Of a stretch of DNA of 64,000 nucleotides, positions 22,430 through 32,978 are shown one piece after another (the first letter of the stretch is position 1; every line of letters starts with the position of its first letter). This DNA is from Hordeum vulgare subsp. vulgare (Eukaryota > Streptophyta > Magnoliopsida > Poales > Poaceae), in NCBI RefSeq assembly GCF_904849725.1, contig NC_058519.1, positions 103,714,881 through 103,778,880 of the forward strand. Direction: 5' to 3'. The notes beneath the pieces were generated by a model. It saw only the letters and a list, made by a program, of their open reading frames with translations, did not search any database and was not told the DNA's origin. The position numbers were made by a program, and so were the translations under genes.

Positions 22430-23187
22430 TCATGTAAAAAGATAATCAACATGACGCAAAGGGATGTTAAAGCGTATCTCCAAGCGAGTGGCATAAATAC
22501 CACCGTGGATTTTGCCCTTAGATCTGTTAGTATGTAAACAACGAGCAATAATAGCTCCCAAATTAAATGTGTCATTGTTATGGAGTGCTCGGTGTACAAT
22601 GGCAAGGTCAGGAGCACTAAGTATACTACCCTTCTCCCTAGCAGTTAAACACTTCGTGACAAATAAAACAAAGTAATGCACCGAAGGAAACTGCAGGCTA
22701 GTGGCAGTGGCTTTCGACATGCCTCTTCCCTCACCCATCTTTAAGGTGAGCAGGAAGTCCTCAAACTCGGCGGGCTTGGGCTCTCTTAACTCCTCGTTAG
22801 AGGGAATTAAACATATCTCACATAATTCAGTAAGCATCATTTGGTGGGTTTCAACAGATAAACTAAACCACACTCAAGGTAGATCATGCTTATTAAAAAA
22901 ATAGAAATTTTGCACAAAGGAATTTGTGAGGGTATGGTATTGGTCACACACATGTGCGGTGAAGTTGGTTAATCCAGCATTTGCCATGAATTGTGCGAAC
23001 TCATGGTGGAATTCGTCTTGTTCCACGAAGGGAATGTGTGGCCATTTGGATGGACCTCCCTCAATTGCGGGGTGGTGAGTCCAGCAACAGATGAGTCACC
23101 AACAACCCCCTTGGCATTCTTCTTGGATGAACTCCTCGTGAAGAGATTCATTTTTGCAAGAACAAATTTCTGAATTTTTTGGGTCAC
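22430..23187 (-). pseudogene. ORF1/gag-like remnant of element I
   Basis: Two minus-strand frames: 23187-22969 (contains MNLFTRSSSKKNAKG) and, after a frame change, 22873-22430. The second holds TSLQFPSVHYFVLFV, SAPDLAIVHRAL, FNLGAIIARCLHTNR and GGIYATRLEIRFNIPL. This pattern resembles the ORF1 protein of plant Athila-type elements (often annotated as a putative plant transposon protein). Its function is unknown and there is no catalytic motif. The frames differ and stops lie between them, so it is broken. Confidence 0.55.
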
Positions 23188-23376
23188 AACATAAAGTTAA
23201 CAAAACTTCACAAGAATGATAGTAACTGCTCATAAGGATGCCTAGAGCCTAACTACACGGAACTTCAAGAATTTAACATGCAAGATCATCTACTGCAACA
23301 CCTAGAGTAGCTAATTACTTCTAAGATAAACCACTAATGCAAAAACTAGTTGGAGGAGTGGAGGGGGGGGGGGGTT

Positions 23377-24983
23377 TGATACGTCTCAAACGTATCTATA
23401 ATTTTTGATGGTTTCATGCTGTTATCTTGTCAACTTTGGATGTTTTATGTATCTTTTATATCTTTTTTGCGACTAACTTATTAATTCAGTGCCAAGTGCC
23501 AGTTCCTGTTTTTTCTGTGTTTTTGACTCTTTTCAGATCTGATTTTGGAATGGAGTCCAAACGGAATAAAATCCCTGAAATAAATTTTTCCAGAACAGAA
23601 GAAGATCGGGGGACTTGAGGGCCAAGGCAGGAGAGCCAAAAGGGGCCCGCAAGCCCTATAGCCGCCACCAGGGGGCCGATAGCTACCAGGCTTGTGGCCT
23701 CCCTGGCGCTCCCATGCCCTAGCTCTTGCGTCTATATATTCTGTAAAATCCAGAAAAAATCGGGGCATCCACGAAAACACTTTTCCGCCGCCGCAAGCTT
23801 CCGTTTCCGCGAGATCTCATCTGGAGACCCTTCCCGGTGCCCTGCCGGAGGGGACTTTGGAGTTGGAGGGCTTCTACATCAACATCATCGCCTCTCCAAT
23901 GACTCGTGAGTAGTCCACTTCAGACCTACGCATCCGTAGTTAGTAGCTAGATGGGTTCTTCTCTCTCTTGGATCTTCAATACAAAGTTCTCCATGATCTT
24001 CATGGAGATCTATCCGATGTAATCCTCTTTGGCGGTGTGTTTGTCGAGATCTTATGAATTGTGGATTTATGATCAGATTATCTATGAATTATATTTGAGT
24101 GTTTGCTGATTTCTTATATGCATGATTTGATATCCTTGTAAGTCTCTCCGAGTCTTGGGTTTTGTTTGGCCAACTAGATCTACGATTCTTGCAATGGGAG
24201 AAGTGCTTGGTTTTGGCTTCATACCGTGTGCTGACCTTTCCCAGTGACAGAAGGGGCAGCAAGGCACACATCGTGTTGTTTCCATCAAGGGTAACAAGAT
24301 GAGCTTTTATCGTAGATATGAGATTGTCCATCTACATCATGTCATCTTGCTTAAGGCGTTACTCTATTCTTATGAACTTAATACACTAGATGCATGCTGG
24401 ATAGCGGTCGACGTGTGGAGTAATAGTAGTAGATGCAGAAAGTATCGGTCTACTTGTTTTGGACGTGATGCCTATAGATATAATCATTGACATAGATAAC
24501 GTCATGACTTTGCGCGGTTCTATCAATTGCTCGACAGTAATTCGTTCACCCACCGTCTACTTGCTTTCATGAGAGAAGCCATTAGTGAATACTACGGCCC
24601 CCGGGTCTATTCACAACTATCGTCTCCACTTTCACTTTTACTTTGCTTTGTTTACCTTTTGCTTTCAGTTCTCACTATGCAAACAATCTATAAGGGATTG
24701 ACAACCCCTTCATAGCGTTGGGTGCAAGCTCTTTGTGTTTGTGCAGGTACTTGTGACTCGACGTGCGCCTCCCACTGGATCGATACCTTGGTTCTCAAAC
24801 TGAGGGAAATACTTACCGCCGCTGTGCTATATCACCCTTTCCTCTTCAAGGGAACACCAACGCAAGGCTCCAAGGCCGCGGGTAAATCCTTTGCATATTT
24901 GCCAAGGAAGTCCCTGTAGGCGTAGCCCGTGACAAAAGGATTCCTGGCGCCGTTGCCAGGGAAGGTCTGTTCTCGCAGTAGCA
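23377..24983 (+). repeat. 5' LTR of element B (LTR1)
   Basis: 1,607 bases, TGATACGTCTCAAACG to CGCAGTAGCA. Candidate TATA box TATATATT at 23733-23740. In the GC-rich part before the TATA it differs clearly from LTR2 and LTR3. Confidence 0.85.
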
Positions 24984-24993
24984 GAAGGATTTC

Positions 24994-25011
24994 TGGCGCT
25001 GTTACCGGGGA
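24994..25011 (+). promoter_or_regulatory. Primer binding site, tRNA-Asp type (element B)
   Basis: TGGCGCTGTTACCGGGGA, two mismatches to the tRNA-Asp complement. A related but poorer sequence (TGGCGCCGTTGCCAGGGA) lies upstream at about 24946, inside the LTR. Confidence 0.78.
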
Positions 25012-25255
25012 GGAGGATCGCTTGCCGAGGAGAGATCAAGTCAAGATCTATACACGTAGGTGTCACAAACTCATCTCTTGCATTTACCTTTTTTGCCAGT
25101 TGCCTCTCGTTTTCCTCTCCCCCACTTCACATTTGCCATTTTTATTTGCCTTTCTCCTTTGCTATTTTCATTTGCCATTTTCTTTTGCCTTTTTGTCGTT
25201 TTCCTTTGCCAGTTTTCTTGCTTGCTTGTGTTCTTGTTGGTTTGTTGAAGTCATC

Positions 25256-27330
25256 ATGGCTGAAAACACCAAACTTTGTGACTTCTCGAGTACCAATAAT
25301 AATGATTTTATTAGTACTCCGATTGCTCCCGCCACTAGTGCAAAATCGTATGAAATCAATGCTGCCTTGCTGAATCTTGTTATGAAAGAGCAATTCTCTG
25401 GCCTTCCTAGTGAAGATGCCGCATCCCATCTCAATACTTTCATTGAACTTTGTGATATGCAAAAGAAAAGAGATGTGGATAATGACGTGATTAAGTTGAA
25501 GCTTTTTCCTTTCTCGTTGCGAGATCGTGCAAAACTGGGTTTTCTTCTTTGCCTAAAAATAGTATCGATTCTTGGGATAAGTGCAAAGATGCTTACATAT
25601 CCAAGTATTTTCCGCCGGCTAAGATTATCTCCCTAAGTAACGATATCATGAATTTCAAGCAACTTGATCATGAACACGTTGCACAATCTTGGGAGAGGAT
25701 GAAGTTAATGATTAGAAATTGTCCCACCCATGGCTTGAGTTTGTGGATGATTATACAAATCTTATACGCTGGTTTGTATTTTGCTTCTCGCAATATCTTG
25801 GACTCCACCTCAGGTGGAACGTTCATGGAAATCACGTTAGGAGACGATACAAAACTCCTAGACAATATCATGACCAACTACTCTCAGTGGCACACTGAAA
25901 GGTCATCTGCTAGAAAAAAGGTACACGCTATAGAAGAAATTAACTCGCTTAGTGCTAAGATGGACGAGTTGATGAATTTGGTTGCTAGTAGAAATACTCC
26001 TTTAGATCCTAATGACATGCCACTATCCTCCTTGATTGCGAGTAGCAACGCTAGTTTGGACGTTAATTTTCTTGGTAGGAACAATTTTGGCAACAACAAT
26101 GCTTTTAGAGGAAACTATGTTCCTAGGCCTTTTCCTAGTAACTCCTCTAACAATTATGGCAATTCCTACAACAACACTTATGGAAATCACAACAAATTAC
26201 CCTCTGATTTAGAGAGTAATATCAAAGAGTTCAGCAACTCTCAAAAGATTTTCAATGCGTCCATAGAGGAAAAACCACTCAAAATAGACGATTTGGCCAA
26301 AAGCGTGGATAGGATGTCTTGTGACATTGATGCTTTGAAAGTTAGATGTGCTCCTCCCAAGGTCAACTTGGATGAAACTTTAAAAGTTATGCGTGTCTCC
26401 ATGAATGAGAGCAAGGAAAGAACCGCCCAAATTCGTGCTAGGCACGAATGGTTTAAAAGGGTGCGTTCTAGTGATGCAAATCACGAAGATCTTAAAGTGC
26501 TTGGTGTGACTCCTCTTGAATCTTTGTTTTCGCGTGTCAAACCTATTGATGAAGGGGCTGGATATGAATCCACTTTGATTGAAAAACTCCGCAATGATTC
26601 GGAGTCCACCTATCTTGATGATAAAGGTGTGGAGAGTGGAGTAGAAGAAATCAAAATATTAGGTAGTAATGAAACTCCCACTTTGGATTTCAAATAATTC
26701 AATTATGATAGTTGCTCCTTGTTTGAATGCATTTCATTGATGCAATCCATTGCAAACTCTCCACATGCTTATAGCCAAAGCAAAGCCTTTACCGCACATA
26801 TCATAGATGCTATGATGAAATCTCTTGAAGAGAAACTCAAATTAGAAGTCTCTATACCTAGAAAAATTCATGATGAGTGGGAACCTACTATCAAAATCAA
26901 GATCAAAAACTATGAATGCAATGCTTTGTGTGATTTGGGTGCTAGTGTTTCCGCGATTCCAAAGTCTTTATGTGATATTCTTGGTTTTCATGAGATTGAA
27001 GAGTGTTCTCTTAATTTGCATCTTGCCGATTCTACTATCAAGAAACCCATGGGAAGGATTGATGACGTTCTTATTGTTGCAAATAAGAACTATGTACCCG
27101 TGGATTTCATTGTACTTGACATAGATTGCAATCCTTCATGTCCCATTATTCTTGGTAGACCTTTCCTAAGGACTATTGGTGCTATCATCGATATGAAGGA
27201 AGGGTATATTAGATTTCAATTTCCTCTAAATAAGGGCATGGAGCATTTTCCTAGAAATAAAATAAGATTTCCTTATGAATCTATGATGAGGGCTACTTAT
27301 GGTTTGAGCACCAAAGATGACTATACGTGA
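25256..27330 (+). pseudogene. gag-protease ORF of element B, broken
   Basis: Encodes a gag-like protein fused to an aspartic-protease-like domain; no RT follows. ATG 25256 gives MAENTKLCDFSSTNNND. The gag core has LPSEDAASHLNTFIELCD and AQSWERMKLMIRNCP. An Asn-rich linker (NNFGNNNAFRGNYVPRPF) follows, with no zinc knuckle. The protease-like part has CDLGASVSAIPKSL and PIILGRPFLRT near 26932-27170. Breaks: a one-base loss near 25530 (GCAAAACTGG where C has GCAAAAACTTGG) and a TAA at 26695-26697. Apart from these, the sequence closely follows element C. Confidence 0.85.
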
Positions 27331-29120
27331 TTCCATCACTTTCGCCTAGCTAAGGGCGTTAAACAATAGCGCTTGTTGGGAGGCAACCCAACGAATCTAT
27401 CCTTTTTCTTTCTGTTTTGTGTTCTCCACACTTTCATAATTCTGTTATGATTGTGTTTTTTGTGTTTCTTTTGCATTGTGCCAAGTAAAACCGTTATGAT
27501 TAGTCTTGGGGATGATCGTTTGGTCATGCTGGAAAACACAGAAACTTTCTGCTCATGAAAAGAATTTTCATTTTTTTTTCTTCTGTAAGAGATTTTGAGT
27601 TGATTCTTTTTGCTGCTGATTGCTACGCAAATTCTTCAGACTGTCGTAATGTTTCAGAATTTTTGAAGTACCAGACTGGTTTGGTGTTAACAGATTCTGT
27701 TTTTGTTGAGTTGGTTGCTTATTTTGATGAAACTATGGATAGTATCGGGGGGTATTAGCCATGGAAGATTGAAAGTACAATAACCCAACATCAACATAAG
27801 TAAAATTTAAGTTTTCTACAGTACATAAGGAAGTGGTGGTTTGCTTTCTTATACTAATGATATCACGACTTTCTGTTTAAGTTTCGTGTGGTGAAGTTTT
27901 CAAGTTTTGGGTGAAGTTCTTATGGACAAACAGATAAAGAGTGGCCAGAGCTCAAGCTTGGGGATGCCCAAGGCACCCCAAGTTGATTCAAGGATGCCGT
28001 AAAAGCCTAAGCTTGGGGATGCCCCGGGAAGGCATCCCCTCTTTCGTCTTCAATCCATCGGTAACGTTACTTGGGGCTATATTTTTATTCACGACATGTT
28101 ATGTGTTTTGCTTGGAGCATATTGTATCATAGGAGTCTTTTATTTTTGTTGTGTCACAATCTTCCTTGCTGCACACCTAGAGAGAGAGACATGCACTCAC
28201 CATGATTTCGTCGAGCTTCACTTATATCCTTTGGTTAGACAATTCAGCTCACATGTGCTTCACTTATATCTTTTGAGCTAGTTGATTTTGCTCTATGTGC
28301 TTCACTTATATCTTTTAGAGCACGGAAGCGCGTGGCTTGGTAGTTGATCTATGTTATGAAAGTAGTCTCAAAAGGGGTAGTTATCCAAAGGGATATGAGA
28401 ACTTCCACCTTCATGTGCATTGAATAGTAAGAGAAGTTTGATTCATATCAATTAGTTTTGAGTTGTGGTTGTGGTAATATTTAAGTTGTTAGTAATGTGT
28501 TGTGGATCTAGAAATACTTGTATTGAAGTTAGTGATTCCCGTAGCATGCACGTATGGTGAACCGCTATGTGATGAAGTCTGAGCATGATTAGTCTATTGA
28601 TTGTCATCCTTTGTGTGGCGGCCGGGATCGCACGATGGTTTATACCTACCAACCCTTCCCCTAGGAGTATGCATTGAATGCTTTGTTTCGATTACTACTA
28701 AAACTTTTGCAACAAGTATATGAGTTATTCATGACTAATGTTGAGTCCATGGTTTATTTGCACTTTCACCTTCCACCATCACTATCTTCTCTTGTGCCGT
28801 GCAACTTTCGCCGGTGCACAAAACCCACCATATAGCCTCCCTCAAAACAGCCACCATACCTACCTACTATGGCTTTTTCAAAGCTATTCCGAGATATATT
28901 GCCATGCAACTACCACCATGAAATGTGCCACCACTTCTACATTACCATTGCATGATCGTAAGATAACTAGCATGATGTTTCCATTGATGTCCATGCCATG
29001 CTAGATCATTGTCACGGTACACTACCGAAGGCATTCCATATAGAGTCATCATTGCTCTAAGTTTTGAGTTGTAAGTGTGATGATCATCATTGATGGAGCA
29101 TTGTCCCATGTGAGGAAATA
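27331..29120 (+). other. Element B non-coding 3' internal region
   Basis: No credible gene. It holds the two-hairpin motif (27344-27391), two copies of AAGCTTGGGGATG (27954-27966, 28009-28021) and three near-copies of GCTTCACTTATATCTTTT around 28208-28318. Short open frames here are not preserved in frame in C and D. Confidence 0.75.
27344..27391 (+). other. Conserved two-hairpin motif after the ORF (element B)
   Basis: GCCTAGCTAAGGGCG...GCAACCCAA, 13 bases past the TGA of gag-protease. Same fold as in G, D and E. Confidence 0.6.
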
Positions 29121-30668
29121 AAACGTATCTATAATTTTTGATGATTTCACGTTGTTATCTTGCCTTCTTTGTATGTTTTATGTACCTTTTTATATCTTTT
29201 TGGGACTAACTTATTAATTCAGTGCCAAGTGCCAGTTCCTGTTTTTTCCGTGTTTTTGACTCTTTTCAGATATGATTTTAGAACGAAGTCCAAACGGAAG
29301 AAAAACCCCAAAATGATTTTTTCCAGAACGAAAGAAGACCAAGGGGCCTTTGGGCCAAGCCAGGTGGGCTCCAGGGAGCCCACAAGCTCCACCACGCCAC
29401 GAGGGGGGAGGTGGCGGTGGGCAAGCTTGTGGCCACCCTGGCTGCCCCCTGACCTAGGTCTTTGGCCTATAAATTCCCAAATATTACGCAAAAAATCAGG
29501 GGAGCCTCGAAAATACTTTTCCGCCGCCGCAAGCTTCCGTTTCCGCGAGATCTCATCTGGAGACCCTTCCCGTCACCCTGCCCGAGGGGACTTTGGAGTT
29601 GGAGGGGTTCTTCATCATCATCAACGCCCTTCCAATGACTCGTGAGTAGTTCACTTCAGACCTACGGGTCCGTAGTTAGTAGCTAGATGGCTTCTTCTCT
29701 ATCTTGGATCTTCAATACAAAGTTCTCCATGATCTTCATGGAGATCTATCCGATGTAATCTTCTTTGGCGGTGTGTTTGTCGAGATCCGATGAATTGTGG
29801 ACTTGTGATCAGATTATCTATGATATATATTTGAGTCTTGTGAGTTCTTATATGCATGATTTGATATCCTTGTAAGTCTCTCCGAGTCTTGGGTTCTGTT
29901 TGGCCAACTAGATCTATGATTCTTGCAATGGGAGAAGTGCTTGGTTTTGGGTTCTGCCATGTGGTGACCTTTCCTAGTGACAGTAGGGGCAGCATGGCAC
30001 ACATCAAGCAGTTGCCATCAAGGGTAAAAAGATGGGGTTTTTATCATTGGTTTGAGATTATCCCTCTACATCATGTCATCTTGCTTAAGGCGTTACTCTG
30101 TTCTTATGGACTTAATACAATAGATGCATGCTGGATAGCGGTCGACGTGTGGAGTAATAGTAGTAGATGCAGAAAGTATCGGTCTACTTGTTTTGGACTT
30201 GATGCCTATAGAAATAATAATTGTATAGATATCGTCATGAATTTGCACAGTTCTATCAATTGCTCGACAGTAATTTGTTCACCCACCGTCTATTTGCTTT
30301 CATGAGAGAAGCCACTAGTAAACACTACGGCCCCCGGGTCTATTCACATCCATCATTTACAACTCCGCTTTTACTTTGCTTTGTTACTTTGTTGCTTTCA
30401 GTTCTCACTTGGCAAACAATTTATAAGGGATTGACAACCCCTTCATAGCGTTAGGTGCAAATTTTTGTGTTTGTGCAGGATCTTGAGATACTCCTCCGCC
30501 GGATTGATACCTTGGTTCTCAAACTGAGGGAAATACTTACCTCCGCTGTGCTACATCATCCTCTCCGCTTCGAGGGAACACCAACGCAGAAGGATTCCTG
30601 GTGTCGTCGACGTGCCCATTTCTGGCGCCACTGGAAGGTCTTTTGTGCAGTAGCATAACGTGACATCA
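29121..30668 (+). repeat. 5' LTR of element C (LTR2), truncated start
   Basis: Lacks the first 11 bases (TGATACGTATC in LTR3). TATA-like TATAAAT at 29468-29474. I place the end at GACATCA (30668) because the primer site then lies 10 bases downstream, as in relatives; TAGCA at 30651-30655 is the alternative. Confidence 0.78.
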
Positions 30669-30678
30669 GAAGAATTTC

Positions 30679-30696
30679 TGGCGCTGTTGCCGGGGA
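30679..30696 (+). promoter_or_regulatory. Primer binding site, tRNA-Asp type (element C)
   Basis: TGGCGCTGTTGCCGGGGA, one mismatch to the tRNA-Asp complement. Confidence 0.83.
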
Positions 30697-30902
30697 GGAG
30701 AAATCAAGATCTATCCAAGTAGGTCTCACAAATTCTTCTCTTGCATTTACTTTTGTTGCCAGTTACCTCTCATTTTCCTCTCCCCCACTTCACATTTTCC
30801 GTTTTCATTCCCCTTTCTCCTTCGCCGTTTTCTCTTGCCCTTGCCGTTTTCCTTTGCCGGTTTCTTGCTTGCTTGTGTGCTTGTTTGTTTGTGGAAGACA
30901 TC

Positions 30903-32978
30903 ATGTCTGAAAACACCAAACTTTGCAACTTCTCGAGCACTAATAATAATGACTTTATTAGTACTCCGATTGCTCCCGCCACTAGTGCGGAATCGTATGA
31001 AATCAATGCAGCTTCGCTGAATCTTGTTATGAAAGAGCAATTCTCTGGCCTTCCTAGTGAAGATGCCGCATCCCATCTGAATACCTTCATTGAGCTTTGC
31101 GATATGCAAAATAAAAGAGATGTGGATAATGACGTGATTAAGTTGAAACTTTTTCCTTTCTCGTTGCGAGATCGCGCAAAAACTTGGTTTTCTTCTTTGC
31201 CTAAAAATAGTATCGATTCTTGGGATAGGTGCAAAGATGCTTACATATCCAAGTGTTTTCCGCCGGCTAAGATCATCTCCTTACGTAACGATATCATGAA
31301 TTTCAAGCAAGTTGATCATGAACACGTTGCACAATCTTGGGAGAGGATGAAGCTTATGATTAGAAATTGTCCTGCTCATGGCTTGAGTTTGTGGATGATT
31401 ATACAAATCTTTTACGCTGGCTTGAATTTCTCTTCTCACAATATCTTAGACTCCGCCTCAGGTGGAACGTTCATGGAAATCACGTTAGGAGACGCTACAA
31501 AACTCCTAGAGAATATCATGACCAACTACTCTCAGTGGCACACTGAAAGGTCGCCTTCTAGCAAAAAGGTGCACACTACAGAAGAGATTAACTCGCTTAG
31601 TGCTAAGATGGACGAGTTGATGAATTTGGTTGCTAGTAGAAACACTACCGTAGATCCTAATGACGTGCCACTATCTTCTTTGATTGAGAGTAGCAACGCT
31701 AGTTTGGACGTGAATTTTGTTGGTAGGAACAATTTTGGCAACAACAATGCTTTTAGAGGAAACTATGTTCCTAGGCCTTTTCCTAGTAACTCCTCTAACA
31801 ATTATGGAAATTCCTACGGCAACACTTATGGAAATCACAACAAATTACCCTCTGATCTAGAGAGTAATATCAAAGAGTTCATCAAATCTCAAAAGATTTT
31901 CAATGCGTCCATAGAGGAAAAACTACTCAAAATAGACGATATGGCTAAGAGCGTTGATAGGATGTCTTGTGATATTGATGCTTTGAAAGTTAGATGCACT
32001 CCTCCCAAGATCAACTTGGATGAAACTTTGAAAGCTATGCGTATCTCCATGAATGAGAGCAAATAAAGAACCGCCCAAATTCGCGCTAGACATGAATGGT
32101 TTAAAAGGGTGCGTTCTAGTGATGCAAATCACGAAGATCTTAAAGTGCTTGGTGTGTCTCCTCTTGAATCTTTGTTTTCGCGTGTCAAACCTACTTATGG
32201 AGGGGCTGCATATGAATCCACTTTGGTTGAAAAATGCCCCGATGATTCGGATTCCACCTATCTTGAAGATAAAGGTGTGGAGAGTGGAGTAGAATAAGTC
32301 AAAATTTTGGGTAGTAATGAAACTCCCACTTTGGATTTAAAGGAATTCAATTATGATAATTGCTCCTTGTTTGAATGCATTTCTTTGATGCAATCCATTG
32401 CAAACTCTCCACATGCTTATAGCCAAAGCAAAGCCTTTACCGCGCATATCGTAGATGCTATGATGAAATCTCTTGAAGAGAAGCTCGAACTAGAAGTCTC
32501 TATACCTAGAAAACTTCATGATGAGTGGGGACCTACTATCAAAATCAAGATCAAAAACTATGAGTGCAATGCTTTGTGTGATTTGGGTGCTAGTGTTTCC
32601 ACAATTCCAAAGTCTTTATGTGATATTCTTGGTTTTAATGAGATTGAAGTGTGTTCTCTTAATTTGCATCTTGCGGATTCTACAGTCAAGAAGCCCATGG
32701 GGAGGATCTATGATGTTCTTATTGTTGCAAATAAGAACTATGTACCCGTGGATTTCATTGTACTTGACATAGATTGCAATCTTTCATCTCCCATTATTCT
32801 TGGTAGACCTTTCCTAAGGACTATTGGTGCTATCATCGATATGAAGGAAGGGAATATCAGATTTCAATTTCCGTTAAAGAAGGGCATGGAGCACTTTCCT
32901 AGAAAGAAAATAAGATTGCCTTATGAATCTATGATGAGGGCTACCTATGGTTTGAGTACCAAAGATGACTATACGTGA
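30903..32978 (+). pseudogene. gag-protease ORF of element C, two stops
   Basis: A single frame of 692 codons from ATG 30903 (MSENTKLCNFSSTNNND) to TGA 32976-32978, interrupted only by TAA at 32064-32066 (codon 388) and TAA at 32295-32297 (codon 465). Gag core: AKTWFSSLPKNSIDSW, AQSWERMKLMIRNCP (about residue 144 on). Asn-rich linker, then protease-like CDLGASVSTIPKSL (active-site Asp near residue 560) and PIILGRPFLRTIGAIIDMKE. It ends shortly after the protease and has no RT, RNase H or integrase. B and C differ by scattered substitutions, with almost no indels. Such gag-protease elements need RT and integrase from another element. Confidence 0.87.

Larger units (their letters stand above)
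19112..23376 (-). mobile_element. Element I: minus-strand Athila-lineage element, partial
   Basis: On the minus strand: an ORF1/gag-like remnant (23187-22430), a long non-coding region interrupted by solo LTR K, a polypurine tract (19215-19203) and the first 90 bases of the 3' LTR (19201-19112, starting TGATACATCTCC). The LTR is cut by H on the left, and the 5' end is cut by element B at 23377. No RT or integrase is present. The LTR start resembles the abundant Triticeae WHAM-like type; the family name is uncertain. Confidence 0.75.
23377..29120 (+). mobile_element. Element B: non-autonomous gag-protease LTR element, 3' end lost
   Basis: Plus strand: LTR, tRNA-Asp-type primer site, gag-protease ORF, two-hairpin motif, non-coding 3' region. 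It stops abruptly at 29120 at a junction with the LTR of element C, lacking about 0.85 kb of 3' internal sequence and its own 3' LTR. Its LTR is a different subfamily from the two LTRs of C. Left flank GGGTT, preceded by a G run, belongs to element I. Confidence 0.82.

Noticed and set aside
28738..29004. Short ORF recurring in B, C (34419-34628) and D (55302-55511)
   Set aside because: The copies start at different places and vary in length by indels; similarity is no greater than that of the surrounding non-coding repeat, so shared ancestry explains it.
30741..30902. Upstream in-frame extension of the gag-protease ORF of C
   Set aside because: The stretch is a pyrimidine-rich leader (mostly Leu, Pro, Phe, Ser codons); the ATG at 30903 matches the start in B and begins the conserved protein.
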